A stretch of DNA of 64,000 nt from Streptomyces echinatus (GCF_014203595.1 NZ_JACHJK010000014.1:186001-250000), one strand, 5' to 3'. Shown: positions 47,683-56,731, numbered from the stretch's first letter. The notes: a model not told the origin generated them from the sequence alone. Made by a program: numbers and translations.

Positions 47683-50008
47683 CGTCGGGCAGCGGCTGTT
47701 CGGCCCAGATGGACTTGCCCGCTCCGGTCTGCCGGCTGCCCCAGCGCTGGGTGAGCTGGGCGACCAGCAGCAGTCCCCGGCCGCCCTCGTCGTAGGCGTG
47801 TGCCCGGCGCAGGTGCGGGGAGGTGGAACTGGCGTCGGACACCTCGCAGATGAGGGCCCGGTCGCGGATCAGGCGCAGCTGGATGGGCGGTTCGCCGTAG
47901 CGGATGGCGTTGGTGACGAGTTCGCTGACGACGAGTTCGGTGACGAAGGAGGCCTCGGCCAGACCCCAGGTGATCAGTTGCTCGGTGGCGGCCTGCCGGA
48001 CGACCGCGACCTGGGCCGGGTCGGGCGGGACGTCCCAGGTGGCGACGTGGTCGGCGCCGAGGGCCCGGGTGCGCGCGAGGAGGAGGGCGACGTCGTCGCA
48101 GGGCTGGTCCGGCAGGAGGGCCTTCAGGACGTCGTCGCAGAGGGCTTCGAGGGAGTCGGCGGGGGTACCGAAGGCCCGGAGCAGTTCCTCGGCGGCGCCG
48201 TCCGGGTCCCGGTCGCGGTAGCCGATGAGGCCGTCCGTGAAGAGGGCGACGACCGAGCCTGCGGGCAGTTCCCGTTCCGTGGCCTCGAACGGCAGACCGC
48301 CGACACCGAGCGGCGGCCCGGCGGTCATCGGAAGGAGTTCGACGGTGCCGTCGGGCATGATCACGGCCGGGGGCGGATGGCCGGCGCCGGCCACGCAGAG
48401 GTGGCGGGAGATGGGGTCGTAGACGGCGTAGAGGCAGGTCGCGCCGAGTTCGGCGACGTCTTCTCCGCTGCCGTCGGCGGCGAGGTGGGTGACCAGGTCG
48501 TCGAGGTGGGTGAGGAGTTCGTCGGGGGGCAGATCGACGTCGGCGAGGGTGCGCACGGCCGTCCGCAGCCGGCCCATGGTGGCCGAGGACTGGATGCCGT
48601 GGCCCACCACGTCGCCCACGACCAGGGCGACCCGGCCGCCGGAGAGCGGGATGACGTCGAACCAGTCGCCGCCGATGCCGGCCAGTGATCCGCACGGCAG
48701 ATAGCGGTGCGCCACCTCGACCGCGGCCTGCCCGGGCAGCCCGCGCGGGAGCAGGCTGTGCTGGAGGGCGAGGGCGGTGGAGCGTTCGCGGGCGAACCGG
48801 CGGGCGTTGTCGACACAGACGGCGGCGCGGCTGGCGAGTTCCTCCGCGAAGACGGCGTCGTCGGGGCCGTAGTCGTCGGGGTGGGCCATGCGGACGCAGA
48901 CCGCGACCCCCAGGGTGGTGCCACGGGCCCGGAGCGGCACCGCGATCATGGAATGGGCGCCCTCCCGGTAGGGGCTTCCCTGGGGCGAGCGCGCGTTGCG
49001 TTCCCCGAGCCACTCGACGAACTCGGGGTCGCCGGCCCGGCGGACGACCGCGTGTCCTTGGCGCAGGGCGCGGGCGGGCGGCAGGGTCGGCTGGTAGACA
49101 TGGGTCTCGCCGATGCTCAGGGCCGCCCCGGGGTTGCCGGCCCGGGTGGAGCCGTGGGCCACGCGGCGCACCTCGACACCGCCGTCCGGGGGGGCCGGCG
49201 GCTCCTCCGCGCCGAGCACCCAGTCGAGCAGGTCGATGCTGGCGAAGTCGGCGTATCGCGGGACGAGTAGCTCGATCAGCTCCTCGGCGGTGCGTACGAC
49301 GTCCAGGGTGGTGCCGATGCGGGTCGAGGCCTCGTTGAGCAGGGCGAGGCGGCGCCGTGCCCAGTACTGCTCGGTGTTGTCGAAGGCGGCGATGCCGACC
49401 CCGGTCAGTTCCCCGGAGCCGGTACGCAGCGGCCACATCTCGATGCTCCAGAGATGTTCCCGGTTGATGGTGGGAGCCCCGGCGAAGGCCTCGTAGCGGA
49501 CGGGCCGGCCGGTCTCGGCGACCTCACGGAGATGACGCAGGAAGCCCTGGTGGTAGTCGGCGTCGCCCACGGTGTCGGCGAAGTAGCGGCCGGCCAGCGC
49601 GGCCTCGGAGACGCCCATCACCTTGCAGGCGGCGGCGTTGACGCGCAGGTAACGCTGCTGGAGGTCGAAGACGGACATGGACATGGAGGCCTGTTCGAAG
49701 GCCTGGGCGCCCAGGGTGGGGCCGGGCGGGTCGGCCGTGACGATGTAGCCGGCGGGGGTCCCGTCGGCGTCGGTGACCGGGCAGGCGGAGACGGCCAGCT
49801 CGATCCGGTGACCGTCACGGTGCCGCAGGGTGACGGTCCCGGAGCGGGCCCTGAGCGGGTCGTCGGACAGGCCGGCCGCCAGCAGGTCCGCCGCCGGCCG
49901 GCCCACGACGTCTCCGGCCGGGTGACCGGTGAGCAGTCGCGCGCCCTCGCTCCACCCGGTCACCGTGCCCAGCGCATCGAGGACCGCCACGGCGGCGTCA
50001 GGCTCCAT
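47678..50008 (-). CDS. PAS-PAS-GAF-PP2C-ATPase signalling protein (SpoIIE/RsbU plus RsbW modules)
   Basis: About 776 residues from the ATG at 50008. Two PAS domains (residues ~1-100 and ~105-225; MSVFDLQQRYLRVNAAACKVMG), a GAF domain (~240-400; SMIAVPLRARGTTLGVAVCVR), a complete PP2C/SpoIIE domain (GIGGDWFDVIPLSGGRVALVVGDVVGHGIQSSATMGRLRTAVRTLA, LFTDGLIGYRDR, CDDVALLLA) and a C-terminal HATPase_c domain of the RsbW type (VVSELVTNAIRYGEPPIQLRLIRDRALICEVSDAS...DEGGRGLLLV). The protein can both phosphorylate and dephosphorylate an anti-anti-sigma partner, so it links a sensed signal to a SigB/F-like sigma factor. No partner lies beside it. Confidence 0.95.
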   Translation of the reverse strand: MEPDAAVAVLDALGTVTGWSEGARLLTGHPAGDVVGRPAADLLAAGLSDDPLRARSGTVTLRHRDGHRIELAVSACPVTDADGTPAGYIVTADPPGPTLGAQAFEQASMSMSVFDLQQRYLRVNAAACKVMGVSEAALAGRYFADTVGDADYHQGFLRHLREVAETGRPVRYEAFAGAPTINREHLWSIEMWPLRTGSGELTGVGIAAFDNTEQYWARRRLALLNEASTRIGTTLDVVRTAEELIELLVPRYADFASIDLLDWVLGAEEPPAPPDGGVEVRRVAHGSTRAGNPGAALSIGETHVYQPTLPPARALRQGHAVVRRAGDPEFVEWLGERNARSPQGSPYREGAHSMIAVPLRARGTTLGVAVCVRMAHPDDYGPDDAVFAEELASRAAVCVDNARRFARERSTALALQHSLLPRGLPGQAAVEVAHRYLPCGSLAGIGGDWFDVIPLSGGRVALVVGDVVGHGIQSSATMGRLRTAVRTLADVDLPPDELLTHLDDLVTHLAADGSGEDVAELGATCLYAVYDPISRHLCVAGAGHPPPAVIMPDGTVELLPMTAGPPLGVGGLPFEATERELPAGSVVALFTDGLIGYRDRDPDGAAEELLRAFGTPADSLEALCDDVLKALLPDQPCDDVALLLARTRALGADHVATWDVPPDPAQVAVVRQAATEQLITWGLAEASFVTELVVSELVTNAIRYGEPPIQLRLIRDRALICEVSDASSTSPHLRRAHAYDEGGRGLLLVAQLTQRWGSRQTGAGKSIWAEQPLPDV

Positions 50009-50060
50009 ATGCCCCAGGATGTTCCGATTGCCCCGGCGTATCAAGCCGCGGGACGGCGTC

Positions 50061-50528
50061 TCATCCCCGGTGGGCGCGGAGGGCGGCGAGGGCCCGGTCG
50101 GCGTGCGTGTTCATGCGCAGCTCACTGCGGACGACCTCCAGGACGGTACGGTCCTCGGCGATCACGAAGGTGACGCGCTTGGTCGGGACGAGGGAGAAGC
50201 CGCGCTTGACCCCGAGCCGCTCACGGACCGTGCCGTCGGGGTCGGAGAGCAGGGGCATGCCGAGCCGGTGCCGGTCGGCGAACTCCCGCTGCTTGTCCAC
50301 GGTGTCCCCGCTGACACCGACCGGCCGGGCGCCGGCGGCGGCGAACTCCGCGGCGAGGTCGCGGAAATGGCAGGCCTCCGCGGTGCAGCCGGGGCTGAGG
50401 GCGGCGGGGTAGAAGAAGAGGACGACCGGGCCGTCGGCCAGCAGGTCGGTGAGCCGGCGGGTGGTGCCCGTCTCGTCGGTCAGCGTGAAGTCCTCGATCT
50501 TGTCCCCTACGGCGACGCGCTCGCTCAC
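50061..50528 (-). CDS. bcp: peroxiredoxin, BCP/PrxQ type
   Basis: 155 residues. GDKIEDFTLTDETGTTRRLTDLLADGPVVLFFYPAALSPGCTAEACHFRDLAAEF gives the thioredoxin fold with the peroxidatic Cys in SPGCTAEAC and a resolving Cys five residues later, the PrxQ-type pair. VGVSGDTVDKQREFADRHRLGMPLLSDPDG is also diagnostic. It reduces hydroperoxides using thioredoxin. The GTG at 50528 has AAAGGGG five bases upstream and overlaps the stop of the DoxX-type gene (GTGA), so the two are translationally coupled. Confidence 0.95.
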   Translation of the reverse strand: MSERVAVGDKIEDFTLTDETGTTRRLTDLLADGPVVLFFYPAALSPGCTAEACHFRDLAAEFAAAGARPVGVSGDTVDKQREFADRHRLGMPLLSDPDGTVRERLGVKRGFSLVPTKRVTFVIAEDRTVLEVVRSELRMNTHADRALAALRAHRG

Positions 50529-50905
50529 GACCGCCCCTTTCCGTTCCGGGCGACTCCGTTCGCCCACAGCACGAGGGGCACCTGGAGGGGCAGCCGGGCA
50601 AGAGCCGCCGTCCTGAGCGGGGCGGGCCGGTGGCGCCAGTCCACGGCCATCTGGACGTTCGCCGGGAACACGCCGACGAAGAAGGCGGCGGCCGCCTTCG
50701 CGGCCGACGCGCGCGTCCGGGGAGCGGCGATCCCCGCCGCCAGGGCCAGCTCCACGGCCCCGCTGCCGTAGGTCCAGGCGCGGGGCGATCCCGGAAGCCG
50801 GCGCGGGATGAGGGCGTCGAAGGGCCGGGGGGCGGCGAAGTGGGCGACCCCCATGCCGGCCAGCAGGCCGGCGAGCAAGAGGGGTGAGCGTTGGGACCGG
50901 GGCAC
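50525..50905 (-). CDS. DoxX-like small membrane protein
   Basis: 126 residues from the GTG at 50905, with GAGGAGGA upstream. It has about three to four hydrophobic segments: PLLLAGLLAGMGVAHFAAP, TYGSGAVELALAAGIAAP, ASAAKAAAAFFVGVFPANVQMAVDWRH and LQVPLVLWANGV. This is the pattern of DoxX/YphA-type quinol-associated proteins. The TGA overlaps the start of the peroxiredoxin gene. An association with thiol-based peroxide defence has precedent (mycobacterial DoxX-SodA-SseA), so a membrane redox role is plausible but unproved. Confidence 0.86.
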   Translation of the reverse strand: MPRSQRSPLLLAGLLAGMGVAHFAAPRPFDALIPRRLPGSPRAWTYGSGAVELALAAGIAAPRTRASAAKAAAAFFVGVFPANVQMAVDWRHRPAPLRTAALARLPLQVPLVLWANGVARNGKGRS

Positions 50906-51108
50906 GGATTCCTCCTCTGGTGACCTGCCGCCGGATATTACTGGACGGTAAAGCGCCTGGGGGCCGTGAGCACCGAATCCGCACCGCCCCGTCGGCCGAC
51001 GGGGGCCGGTGCGGCGAGTCCGTGCGGCGGAGCCCGTGCGGCCCGGTCCGTGCGGCGGGGTTCGCGGCGGGAGCCGGCCGGTCGTGTGCTGCAGGGCGGG
51101 GTGTCGGG

Positions 51109-51975
51109 TCAGCCCGTCCGGTACAGCTCGGTGAGCAGTTCGAGCACCGTCTGGAGCGCCGGGTGCGGGTCGTCGCGCCACCAGGCGAGCCGGACGGCGA
51201 CGGGTTCCGCGTCACGGACCGGCCGGTAGACGACACCGGGCCGCGGGTACTGGTACGCGGTCGCCTCGGCCGTCACCCCGAAGCCGCGTCCGGCGGCGAT
51301 GACGGTCAGCCAGTCGTCGACGTCGTGCGTCTCCTCGACGGCCGGGCGGGCGTCCGGCGGCCACAGCTCGGGGGTGGCGGTGCCGGTACGGCGGTCCACC
51401 AGCAGGACCCGGTCCGTGAGCTCGGCGAGCCGCACGGAACGGCGCCGGGCGAAGGGATCGTCGGCGGCCAGCGCGCACATCCGCCGCTCCAGCCCCACGA
51501 TGGCGGTGTCGAACCGCCGGTCGTCCTGCGGCCTGCGCACGACGGCGAGATCGCAGGCCCCCTCGGCGAGCCCGGCGGAGGGCGAGTTGACCCGGACCAG
51601 GTACAGGTCGGTGTCCCCGTGGGCCGCGCTCCAGCGCCGCTGGAAGGCGACCGTGTGCCGGCCCAGCGCGGACCAGGCGTAGCCCACCCGTAGCCGGGTG
51701 TGCCCCGAGGTGGCCTCCCGGACCAGGTCGGACACGTCCGCGAGCACCCGCCGGGCCTGCGCCACCACGCGCACGCCGGCCGCGGTGGGGGTCACCTCGC
51801 GGGAGGTGCGCCGCAGCAGCCGTACCCCCAGGGCGCGTTCGAGGGAGGCCAGGGCGCGCGAGACGGCGGCCTGGGAGACGCCGAGCGCGATCGCCGCGTC
51901 GGTGAACGTGCCCTCGTCCACGATGGCCACGAGACAGCGGAGCTGCCGCAGATCGATGTCGTGCTCCCCTTGCAT
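51109..51975 (-). CDS. LysR-family transcriptional regulator
   Basis: 288 residues from the ATG at 51975. The N-terminal helix-turn-helix is IDLRQLRCLVAIVDEGTFTDAAIALGVSQAAVSRALASLERALGVRLLRRTSREVTPTAAG. The effector domain begins at TRLRVGYAWSALGRHTVAFQRRW and includes GACDLAVVRRPQDD and VIAAGRGFGVT. It is divergent from an EamA transporter 27 bp away, and ATACG-N5-CGTAT spans its own start codon. That close arrangement suggests it controls the transporter and itself. The frame is open upstream but contains only antisense of the transporter. Confidence 0.93.
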   Translation of the reverse strand: MQGEHDIDLRQLRCLVAIVDEGTFTDAAIALGVSQAAVSRALASLERALGVRLLRRTSREVTPTAAGVRVVAQARRVLADVSDLVREATSGHTRLRVGYAWSALGRHTVAFQRRWSAAHGDTDLYLVRVNSPSAGLAEGACDLAVVRRPQDDRRFDTAIVGLERRMCALAADDPFARRRSVRLAELTDRVLLVDRRTGTATPELWPPDARPAVEETHDVDDWLTVIAAGRGFGVTAEATAYQYPRPGVVYRPVRDAEPVAVRLAWWRDDPHPALQTVLELLTELYRTG

Positions 51976-51988
51976 ACGACCAGCGTAT
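51974..51988. promoter_or_regulatory. LysR-type operator ATACG-N5-CGTAT
   Basis: A 15-bp T-N11-A-like inverted repeat in the 27-bp gap between the divergent LysR and EamA genes, overlapping the LysR start codon. TATAGA at 51986-51991 may be the -10 of the transporter, whose mRNA would then have almost no leader. Confidence 0.55.
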
Positions 51989-52002
51989 AGATCGGCCGGT
52001 CC

Positions 52003-52923
52003 ATGCATTTTCCGCAAGAGCGGAAGGCGCGCACCGTCACTCGTATGCGACGAGCTCTCGAACGCCCGGCGGCGGCCGGGCCGGTACGCCGGCCGCGGCG
52101 GACGGCCGCAGTGGCCGCCATGGCCGGCAGCGGACTGTCCAACCAGACCGGCGCCGCGGTCGGCGCGCTGGCCTTCCCGGTCCTCGGCCCGCTCGGCGTG
52201 GTGGCGGTACGGCAGTACGTCGCCGCACTGGTCCTGCTTGCCGTCGCCCGGCCCCGGCCGCGGGCCTTCACCTGGCGGCAGTGGTGGCCGGTGCTGCTGC
52301 TCGGCGGGGTGTTCGGCTCGATGAACCTCAGCCTGTACAGCGCCGTCGACCGGATCGGCCTGGGCCTCGCGGTCACCCTGGAGTTCCTGGGGCCGCTCGC
52401 GATCGCGCTGGCCGCGTCCCGGCGCCGGCTGGACGCCGGATGCGCGGTGCTGGCCGCGGCCGGCGTCGTCGTCCTGATGCGTCCGCGCCCCTCCACCGAC
52501 TACGCGGGGATGGCCCTCGGCCTGGTCGCCGCGTGCTGCTGGGCCTCGTACATCCTGCTCAACCGCGTCGTCGGACGGCGCGTCCCCGGGGCGCAGGGCG
52601 CGGCGGCCGCCTCGGCCGTGTCCGCCCTCGCCTTCCTGCCCGCCGGCGTCACCGTCGCGCTCGCCCACCCGCCCACGGCCGGGGCCGTCCTCTGCGCCGT
52701 GACCGCCGGACTTCTCTCCTCGGCCGTGCCGTACCTGACCGACCTGCTGACGCTGCGGCATGTGCCGGCCCAGACGTTCGGCCTGTTCATGAGCGTCAAC
52801 CCGGTGCTGGCGGCCGTCGTCGGCTGGGTGGTCCTCGGACAGGGCCTCGGCGGCGCGGAGTGGGCGGGCATCGGGGCGGTGGTGGCGGCCAACGCGGTGA
52901 GCATCGCCACCACGCGCGGCTGA
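52003..52923 (+). CDS. EamA/DMT-family transporter
   Basis: About 306 residues (ATG at 52003; ATG 52045 is also possible). Ten hydrophobic segments follow a basic N-terminus: GPLGVVAVRQYVAALVLLAVARPRP, WPVLLLGGVFGSMNLSLYSAVDRIGLGLAVTLEFLGPLAIALAASRR, AGMALGLVAACCWASYILLNRVVGRRVPG and TFGLFMSVNPVLAAVVGWVVLGQGL. This is the RhtA-like two-repeat EamA fold, which mostly exports amino acids or metabolites. It is divergent from its probable LysR regulator. The exported compound is unknown. Confidence 0.94.
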   Translation: MHFPQERKARTVTRMRRALERPAAAGPVRRPRRTAAVAAMAGSGLSNQTGAAVGALAFPVLGPLGVVAVRQYVAALVLLAVARPRPRAFTWRQWWPVLLLGGVFGSMNLSLYSAVDRIGLGLAVTLEFLGPLAIALAASRRRLDAGCAVLAAAGVVVLMRPRPSTDYAGMALGLVAACCWASYILLNRVVGRRVPGAQGAAAASAVSALAFLPAGVTVALAHPPTAGAVLCAVTAGLLSSAVPYLTDLLTLRHVPAQTFGLFMSVNPVLAAVVGWVVLGQGLGGAEWAGIGAVVAANAVSIATTRG

Positions 52924-53032
52924 CGACGACCCGGAGCACCGGCGGGTGAAGCCGGGCCGGCGGCCCGCACGCCGTGGCCCGAAGCCGACCGTCGGTGTCC
53001 CGCCCGGACGGCGTCGGGACCGGAGGCGGGCC

Positions 53033-54253
53033 TCAGGTCACGGCATCCGCCCGCGCCCCGGACACCGAGGAGCGTGCGGCAGACCCGAAGTCCGACGGAA
53101 GAGGGACCGGATCGTCCTCGGTCTGCTTGCGGAGCAGCAGCAGGGCGGCGTCGTCGTGCAGCCGGCCGCCCACGTGCGCCAGCAGTTCGTCGTGGAGCGC
53201 GGTGAGCGTGCGGGCCGGATCGGCGCAGGCGTGGCGGGCCACGCCGTCGGTCAGCGGATAGAACTCCCGCGCGTGATCGCGGGCCTCGATGACCCCGTCG
53301 GTGTAGAGCAGCAGCTGGTCTCCCACCGTGAGGGGCAGGCGCTGCAGGCTGGGAGCCTGACCGGAGAGGGCGCGCAGCCCGAGGGGCGGAGCCGGATGCG
53401 CGGGCTCCACCGTCCCCACCTCTCCGCACGCCGATATCAGCAGCGGAGGCGCGTGCCCGCAGTTGACGATCTCCAGGTCTCCCGACGGGGCGTGTCCGAC
53501 GACCACGGCGGTGACGAAGTCGTCCGGGCCGAGGTTGCGGGCCAGGCTCCGCTCGATCCGCCCGACGACGGCGAGCAGGTCCGGCTCGTCGTAGGCCGCC
53601 TCACGGAACACGCCGAGCACGAGTGCCGCGGTCCCGACGGCGGGCAGCCCCTTGCCGCGCACATCACCGACGATCAGCCGGATGCCGTACGGGGTGGGCA
53701 CCAGGGCGTACAGATCCCCGCCGATCCGGGCCTCCGCCGCGGCGGCGCTGTAGCGGACGGCCACCTGGAACGGGCCGACGGTCTCCGGGACCGGCTGGAG
53801 CAGGGCCTGCTGGGCGGCCTCGGCGACCGAGCGGACGGCGGCGAGGACCCGCTCGCGGCGGCCGCGCAGCGCGCTGGCCAGGCAGCTCGCCGCGGTGACG
53901 GCCAGCAGGGCGGACACCACGGCCGCCGGTTCGCGTGGCGGAACGGCGTGCCAGACGCTCAGCGCCGTACCCATCGCCACGGCGAGGAGACCGACGCAGA
54001 CGACACCGCGCGGCCCGTTGGTGGCGGCCGCCAGCGCGGGGCCGGCCGCCAGCAGAGGCAACCAGGGCACTCCCGCCCGGGCGGCGACGTCGATGAGCAC
54101 GACGACGGCGACGACGAGAACGGGCAGCAGCGGCAGTCCCGCGGCCAGCGGTCCGGCGGTACGCCGGCGCACCGCTTCCAGGGCGCCGGCCGTCCGGTTC
54201 CCGAAGAGCCGCAGGGGAGCGCGGTCGCCGCCGTGGTGTCGGGCCTGGGTCAT
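53033..54253 (-). CDS. membrane-anchored SpoIIE-type PP2C phosphatase
   Basis: 406 residues. Membrane segments in residues ~35-130 (LPLLPVLVVAVVVLIDVAARAG, WLPLLAAGPALAAATNG, VVCVGLLAVAMGTALSVW, VVSALLAVTAASCLASAL) are followed by the phosphatase domain. Metal Asp blocks: RIGGDLYALVPTPYGIRLIVGDVRGKGLPAVGTAALVLGVFREAAYDEP, LLYTDGVIEARD and DDAALLLL. The aromatic residue and second Asp of GGDWYD are altered to GGDLYA, the form seen in many Streptomyces paralogues of this group. It has the same architecture as the gene at 30473. An IclR gene lies 98 bp upstream on the same strand, and an RsbW-type ATPase is 1.1 kb further up. Confidence 0.92.
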   Translation of the reverse strand: MTQARHHGGDRAPLRLFGNRTAGALEAVRRRTAGPLAAGLPLLPVLVVAVVVLIDVAARAGVPWLPLLAAGPALAAATNGPRGVVCVGLLAVAMGTALSVWHAVPPREPAAVVSALLAVTAASCLASALRGRRERVLAAVRSVAEAAQQALLQPVPETVGPFQVAVRYSAAAAEARIGGDLYALVPTPYGIRLIVGDVRGKGLPAVGTAALVLGVFREAAYDEPDLLAVVGRIERSLARNLGPDDFVTAVVVGHAPSGDLEIVNCGHAPPLLISACGEVGTVEPAHPAPPLGLRALSGQAPSLQRLPLTVGDQLLLYTDGVIEARDHAREFYPLTDGVARHACADPARTLTALHDELLAHVGGRLHDDAALLLLRKQTEDDPVPLPSDFGSAARSSVSGARADAVT

Positions 54254-54351
54254 GTCTGGTCCGCTGTCCTCACGGGTAGGGGGCGCACGCCCGGAATGTC
54301 TGTTTCATCAAGGAAACGGGTCGGGCGAGGACGGCCACAAGGAGCGGAATT

Positions 54352-55110
54352 TCAGATAGTGAGCGAGAGCCCCCGGGTCACTCGGCTCGCGAGCGGCAGG
54401 AGCCGGGCCCGGATCTCCGGGAGCCGGTCCTGCCGCTCCACCGGCAGGGAGACACCGAGCGAGCCCGGGGTGTCCCCGCGGTAGACGGGCACGGCGACAC
54501 ACACGGTACCGAGCGCGTACTCCTCCAGATCCGTGACGGCCGGCGCCAGCGGCGGCGCGTCGAGCCTGCGGAGCAGCTCCGGAAGCCTCGTGATCGTCCG
54601 CGGCGTGAGATCGGCGAGATGGTGCCTGGACAGGTAGTCCCGGCGGCCCTCCTCGTCCAGCTCGCGCAGCACGGACTTGCCCAGCGCGGTGGCGTGTCCG
54701 GCGTCCTCGAACCCCACCCAGAGGTCGACCCGTGGGGCTCGGGGGCCGTCGACGATCTCGGCGACCCTGATCTCGCCCTCCTCGTAGAACGTGAGGTAGG
54801 TGGCGGTGGAGAGCTCGTCCCGCAGGGCGGCCAGCGCCGGGCGCACCCGGCTGAGCAGCGTCTGGGCGTGGCCGACCGCGTGCAGGGAGTTCACCTTGTC
54901 GCCCAGGACGAAGCCGCCGTCGTCCAGTTTCCGCACGTATCCGTCGTGCAGCAGGGTGCGCAGCAGGTGATAGGCCGTGGCCAGGGGCAGCTCGGTCTCG
55001 CGCGCCAGCTGTTTCGCCGGCGCGCCGTTCTCGTGCGCGCTCACCGCCTCCAGCAGGCGGAGGGCCCGCTGCACGGACGTGATGAGGGTGGGGCCGTCCT
55101 GAGCGCCCAT
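54352..55110 (-). CDS. IclR-family transcriptional regulator
   Basis: 252 residues. The N-terminal winged helix is LITSVQRALRLLEAVSAHENGAPAKQLARETELPLATAYHLLRTLLHDGYVRKLDDGGFVLG. The GAF-like effector domain follows, with GHATALGKSVLRELDEEGRRDYLSRH, TDLEEYALGTVCVAVPVYRGDTPGSLGVSLPVER typical of IclR. Target genes are not obvious: the upstream side is a repeat-rich spacer. A rightward GylR-type IclR lies 0.9 kb away (55964) but is clearly a different subgroup. Confidence 0.93.
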   Translation of the reverse strand: MGAQDGPTLITSVQRALRLLEAVSAHENGAPAKQLARETELPLATAYHLLRTLLHDGYVRKLDDGGFVLGDKVNSLHAVGHAQTLLSRVRPALAALRDELSTATYLTFYEEGEIRVAEIVDGPRAPRVDLWVGFEDAGHATALGKSVLRELDEEGRRDYLSRHHLADLTPRTITRLPELLRRLDAPPLAPAVTDLEEYALGTVCVAVPVYRGDTPGSLGVSLPVERQDRLPEIRARLLPLASRVTRGLSLTI

Positions 55111-55160
55111 AGGACAAGGTTGCGCCGGGCACCTGGGCCGGGCAAGGCGGGGATGGGGGG

Positions 55161-55200
55161 CCGGGGCAGGGATCAGCGGGCCGGGGCAGGGATCGGCGGG
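55161..55200. repeat. 20-bp tandem duplication in GC-rich spacer
   Basis: Two copies of CCGGGGCAGGGATCRGCGGG in tandem (55161-55180 and 55181-55200), followed by GGGCGGGGCGGTAC direct repeats near 55220-55260. The spacer 55111-55353 holds no gene. Confidence 0.85.
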
Positions 55201-55353
55201 CGGGGCGGGCGGCTCGGGAAGGGCGGGGCGGTACGGGGACCGGAAGAGCGGGGCGGTACCCAGGCGGCCCGGGAAAGGCGGGGCGGCCCGGCTGCGTACC
55301 CCGGCACGGGCCGAAAGGCGGGCCTCAGGTCACCTCCCGGCCGGGGAGACGGT

Positions 55354-55776
55354 TCAGGTGGTGCCGAGTTCGGCCCAGCGGGTGACCCCGCCGGGATGGA
55401 TGCGTATGCCGTGGCGCGTCGCCAGGGCGTGGACGATCGCCTCGCCCCGGCCGTGCTCGTCCGGATCGATCCCGAGGAGCGACCGCCCCGCCGGCGCCGC
55501 CCCCGCGTCGCTCACCTCGATCCGCAGGGAGCGGCAGCCGTCGCCACGCACCCACGACAGCCGCAGCTCGGCCGGCGGCCGGGCGTGCACGATCGCGTTG
55601 GTGACCAGCTCCGACACCACGAGCAGCGCGTCCTCGACGATCTCCGGACACACGCTCCAGTCGGCGAGGAGCATCGCCACCCTCCGGCGTACAGCCGAGA
55701 CGGCACCAGCGACGGGCGGAACCGGACACACGTGTTCGTATGCCGCCCGAAGCAGCGTGTTGAGCTGTGCCGCCAT
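55354..55776 (-). CDS. RsbW-type ATP-binding (anti-sigma factor kinase-like) protein
   Basis: 140 residues, one HATPase_c domain: AVRRRVAMLLADWSVCPEIVEDALLVVSELVTNAIVHARPPAELRLSWVRGDGCRSLRIEVSDAG (N box SELVTNAIVHA, G1 box EVSDAG) and GRGEAIVHALATRHGIRIHPGGVTRWAELG (G2/G3 region). Such proteins in Streptomyces bind sigma or anti-anti-sigma partners, or act on unknown targets. The GRG-x-x-IV motif is shifted relative to classical GxGL (normally DEGGRGL), so the lid is unusual. It may work with the PP2C phosphatases in this window, but no anti-anti-sigma gene is linked. Confidence 0.9.
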   Translation of the reverse strand: MAAQLNTLLRAAYEHVCPVPPVAGAVSAVRRRVAMLLADWSVCPEIVEDALLVVSELVTNAIVHARPPAELRLSWVRGDGCRSLRIEVSDAGAAPAGRSLLGIDPDEHGRGEAIVHALATRHGIRIHPGGVTRWAELGTT

Positions 55777-55963
55777 GTTCTCTCCCGGTGGTGTGTGCTG
55801 CCGGTCCGACGCCGTGAGTCGGCGCTTCCCGGACTCCAGAGCAAGCTATGGAGACAAATCGGGCCGGTCAATGAACTGTGGTCGGCATTACCGAACGCTC
55901 CGGCGACGGGGCGTCCCGCGGCCCCGCAGGGCGAAGCCCGCTCGGCGGTAATAGGCTCGCCTC

Positions 55964-56731
55964 ATGGCCGGCCCAGTCCAGTCGATCGAACGGGCGGCGG
56001 CGATCCTGCGTCTGCTCGCCGGGGGCCCCCGCCGACTGGGGCTCGGCGAGGTGGCGGCCTCACTCGGGCTCGCCAAGGGCACCGCGCACGGCATTCTGCG
56101 CACGCTCCAGCACGTGGACTTCGTGGAGCAGGACGCGGCGACCGGGAAGTACCAGCTCGGAGCCGCCCTGCTGCATCTCGGCACCAGCTACCTGGATGTC
56201 AACGAGCTGCGCTCGCGCTCGCTGAACTGGGCCGACGCGCTGGCCGCCCGCAGCGGGGAGGCCGTACGCCTGGGGACACCGCTGGAAGGCAGCGTCCTCA
56301 TCGTCCACCACGTGTTCCGGCCCGACGACACCTTCCAGACCCTGGACGTGGGCGCGCTGCTGCCGCTGCACGCCTCCTCGCTCGGCAAGGTGCTCCTTGC
56401 CTACGGGACCGCGGCCACCGAACCCGGCCGGGAACCGGAGCTGGAGGCGTACACCCGGCACACCCTGGTCGACCCCGAGCGGCTCGCCCGGGCGCTCGCC
56501 GCGGTCCGGGAGGCCGGCTGGGCCGCCGAGGTCCAGGAGATGAGCATGGGCGAGGCCGGGCTCGCCGCGCCGATCCGGGGGCACGGCGGCCTCGTCGTCG
56601 GTGCCATCGGGCTGTCCGGGCCGGTCGAGCGGATCTGCGACAGCCACAACCAGCCCCGTACCGGTCTGATCAGTCTGATCCGGGAAGCCGCCCGGGCGAT
56701 CTCCAGGGACCTGGGAGCCGCCCGCTGGTAG
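55964..56731 (+). CDS. IclR-family regulator, GylR-like
   Basis: 255 residues. PVQSIERAAAILRLLAGGPRRLGLGEVAASLGLAKGTAHGILRTLQHVDFVEQDAATGKYQLGAALLHLGTSYLDVNELRSRSLNWADALAARSGEAVRLG resembles Streptomyces GylR, the repressor of the glycerol operon. The effector domain carries HASSLGKVLLA and APIRGHGGLVVGAIGLSGPVERI. The glycerol kinase gene starts 44 bp downstream in the same direction, which supports a glycerol or glycerol-3-phosphate signal. Unlike the classic gylR-gylCABX order, no glycerol facilitator gene lies between them and no glpD follows. Confidence 0.92.
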   Translation: MAGPVQSIERAAAILRLLAGGPRRLGLGEVAASLGLAKGTAHGILRTLQHVDFVEQDAATGKYQLGAALLHLGTSYLDVNELRSRSLNWADALAARSGEAVRLGTPLEGSVLIVHHVFRPDDTFQTLDVGALLPLHASSLGKVLLAYGTAATEPGREPELEAYTRHTLVDPERLARALAAVREAGWAAEVQEMSMGEAGLAAPIRGHGGLVVGAIGLSGPVERICDSHNQPRTGLISLIREAARAISRDLGAARW

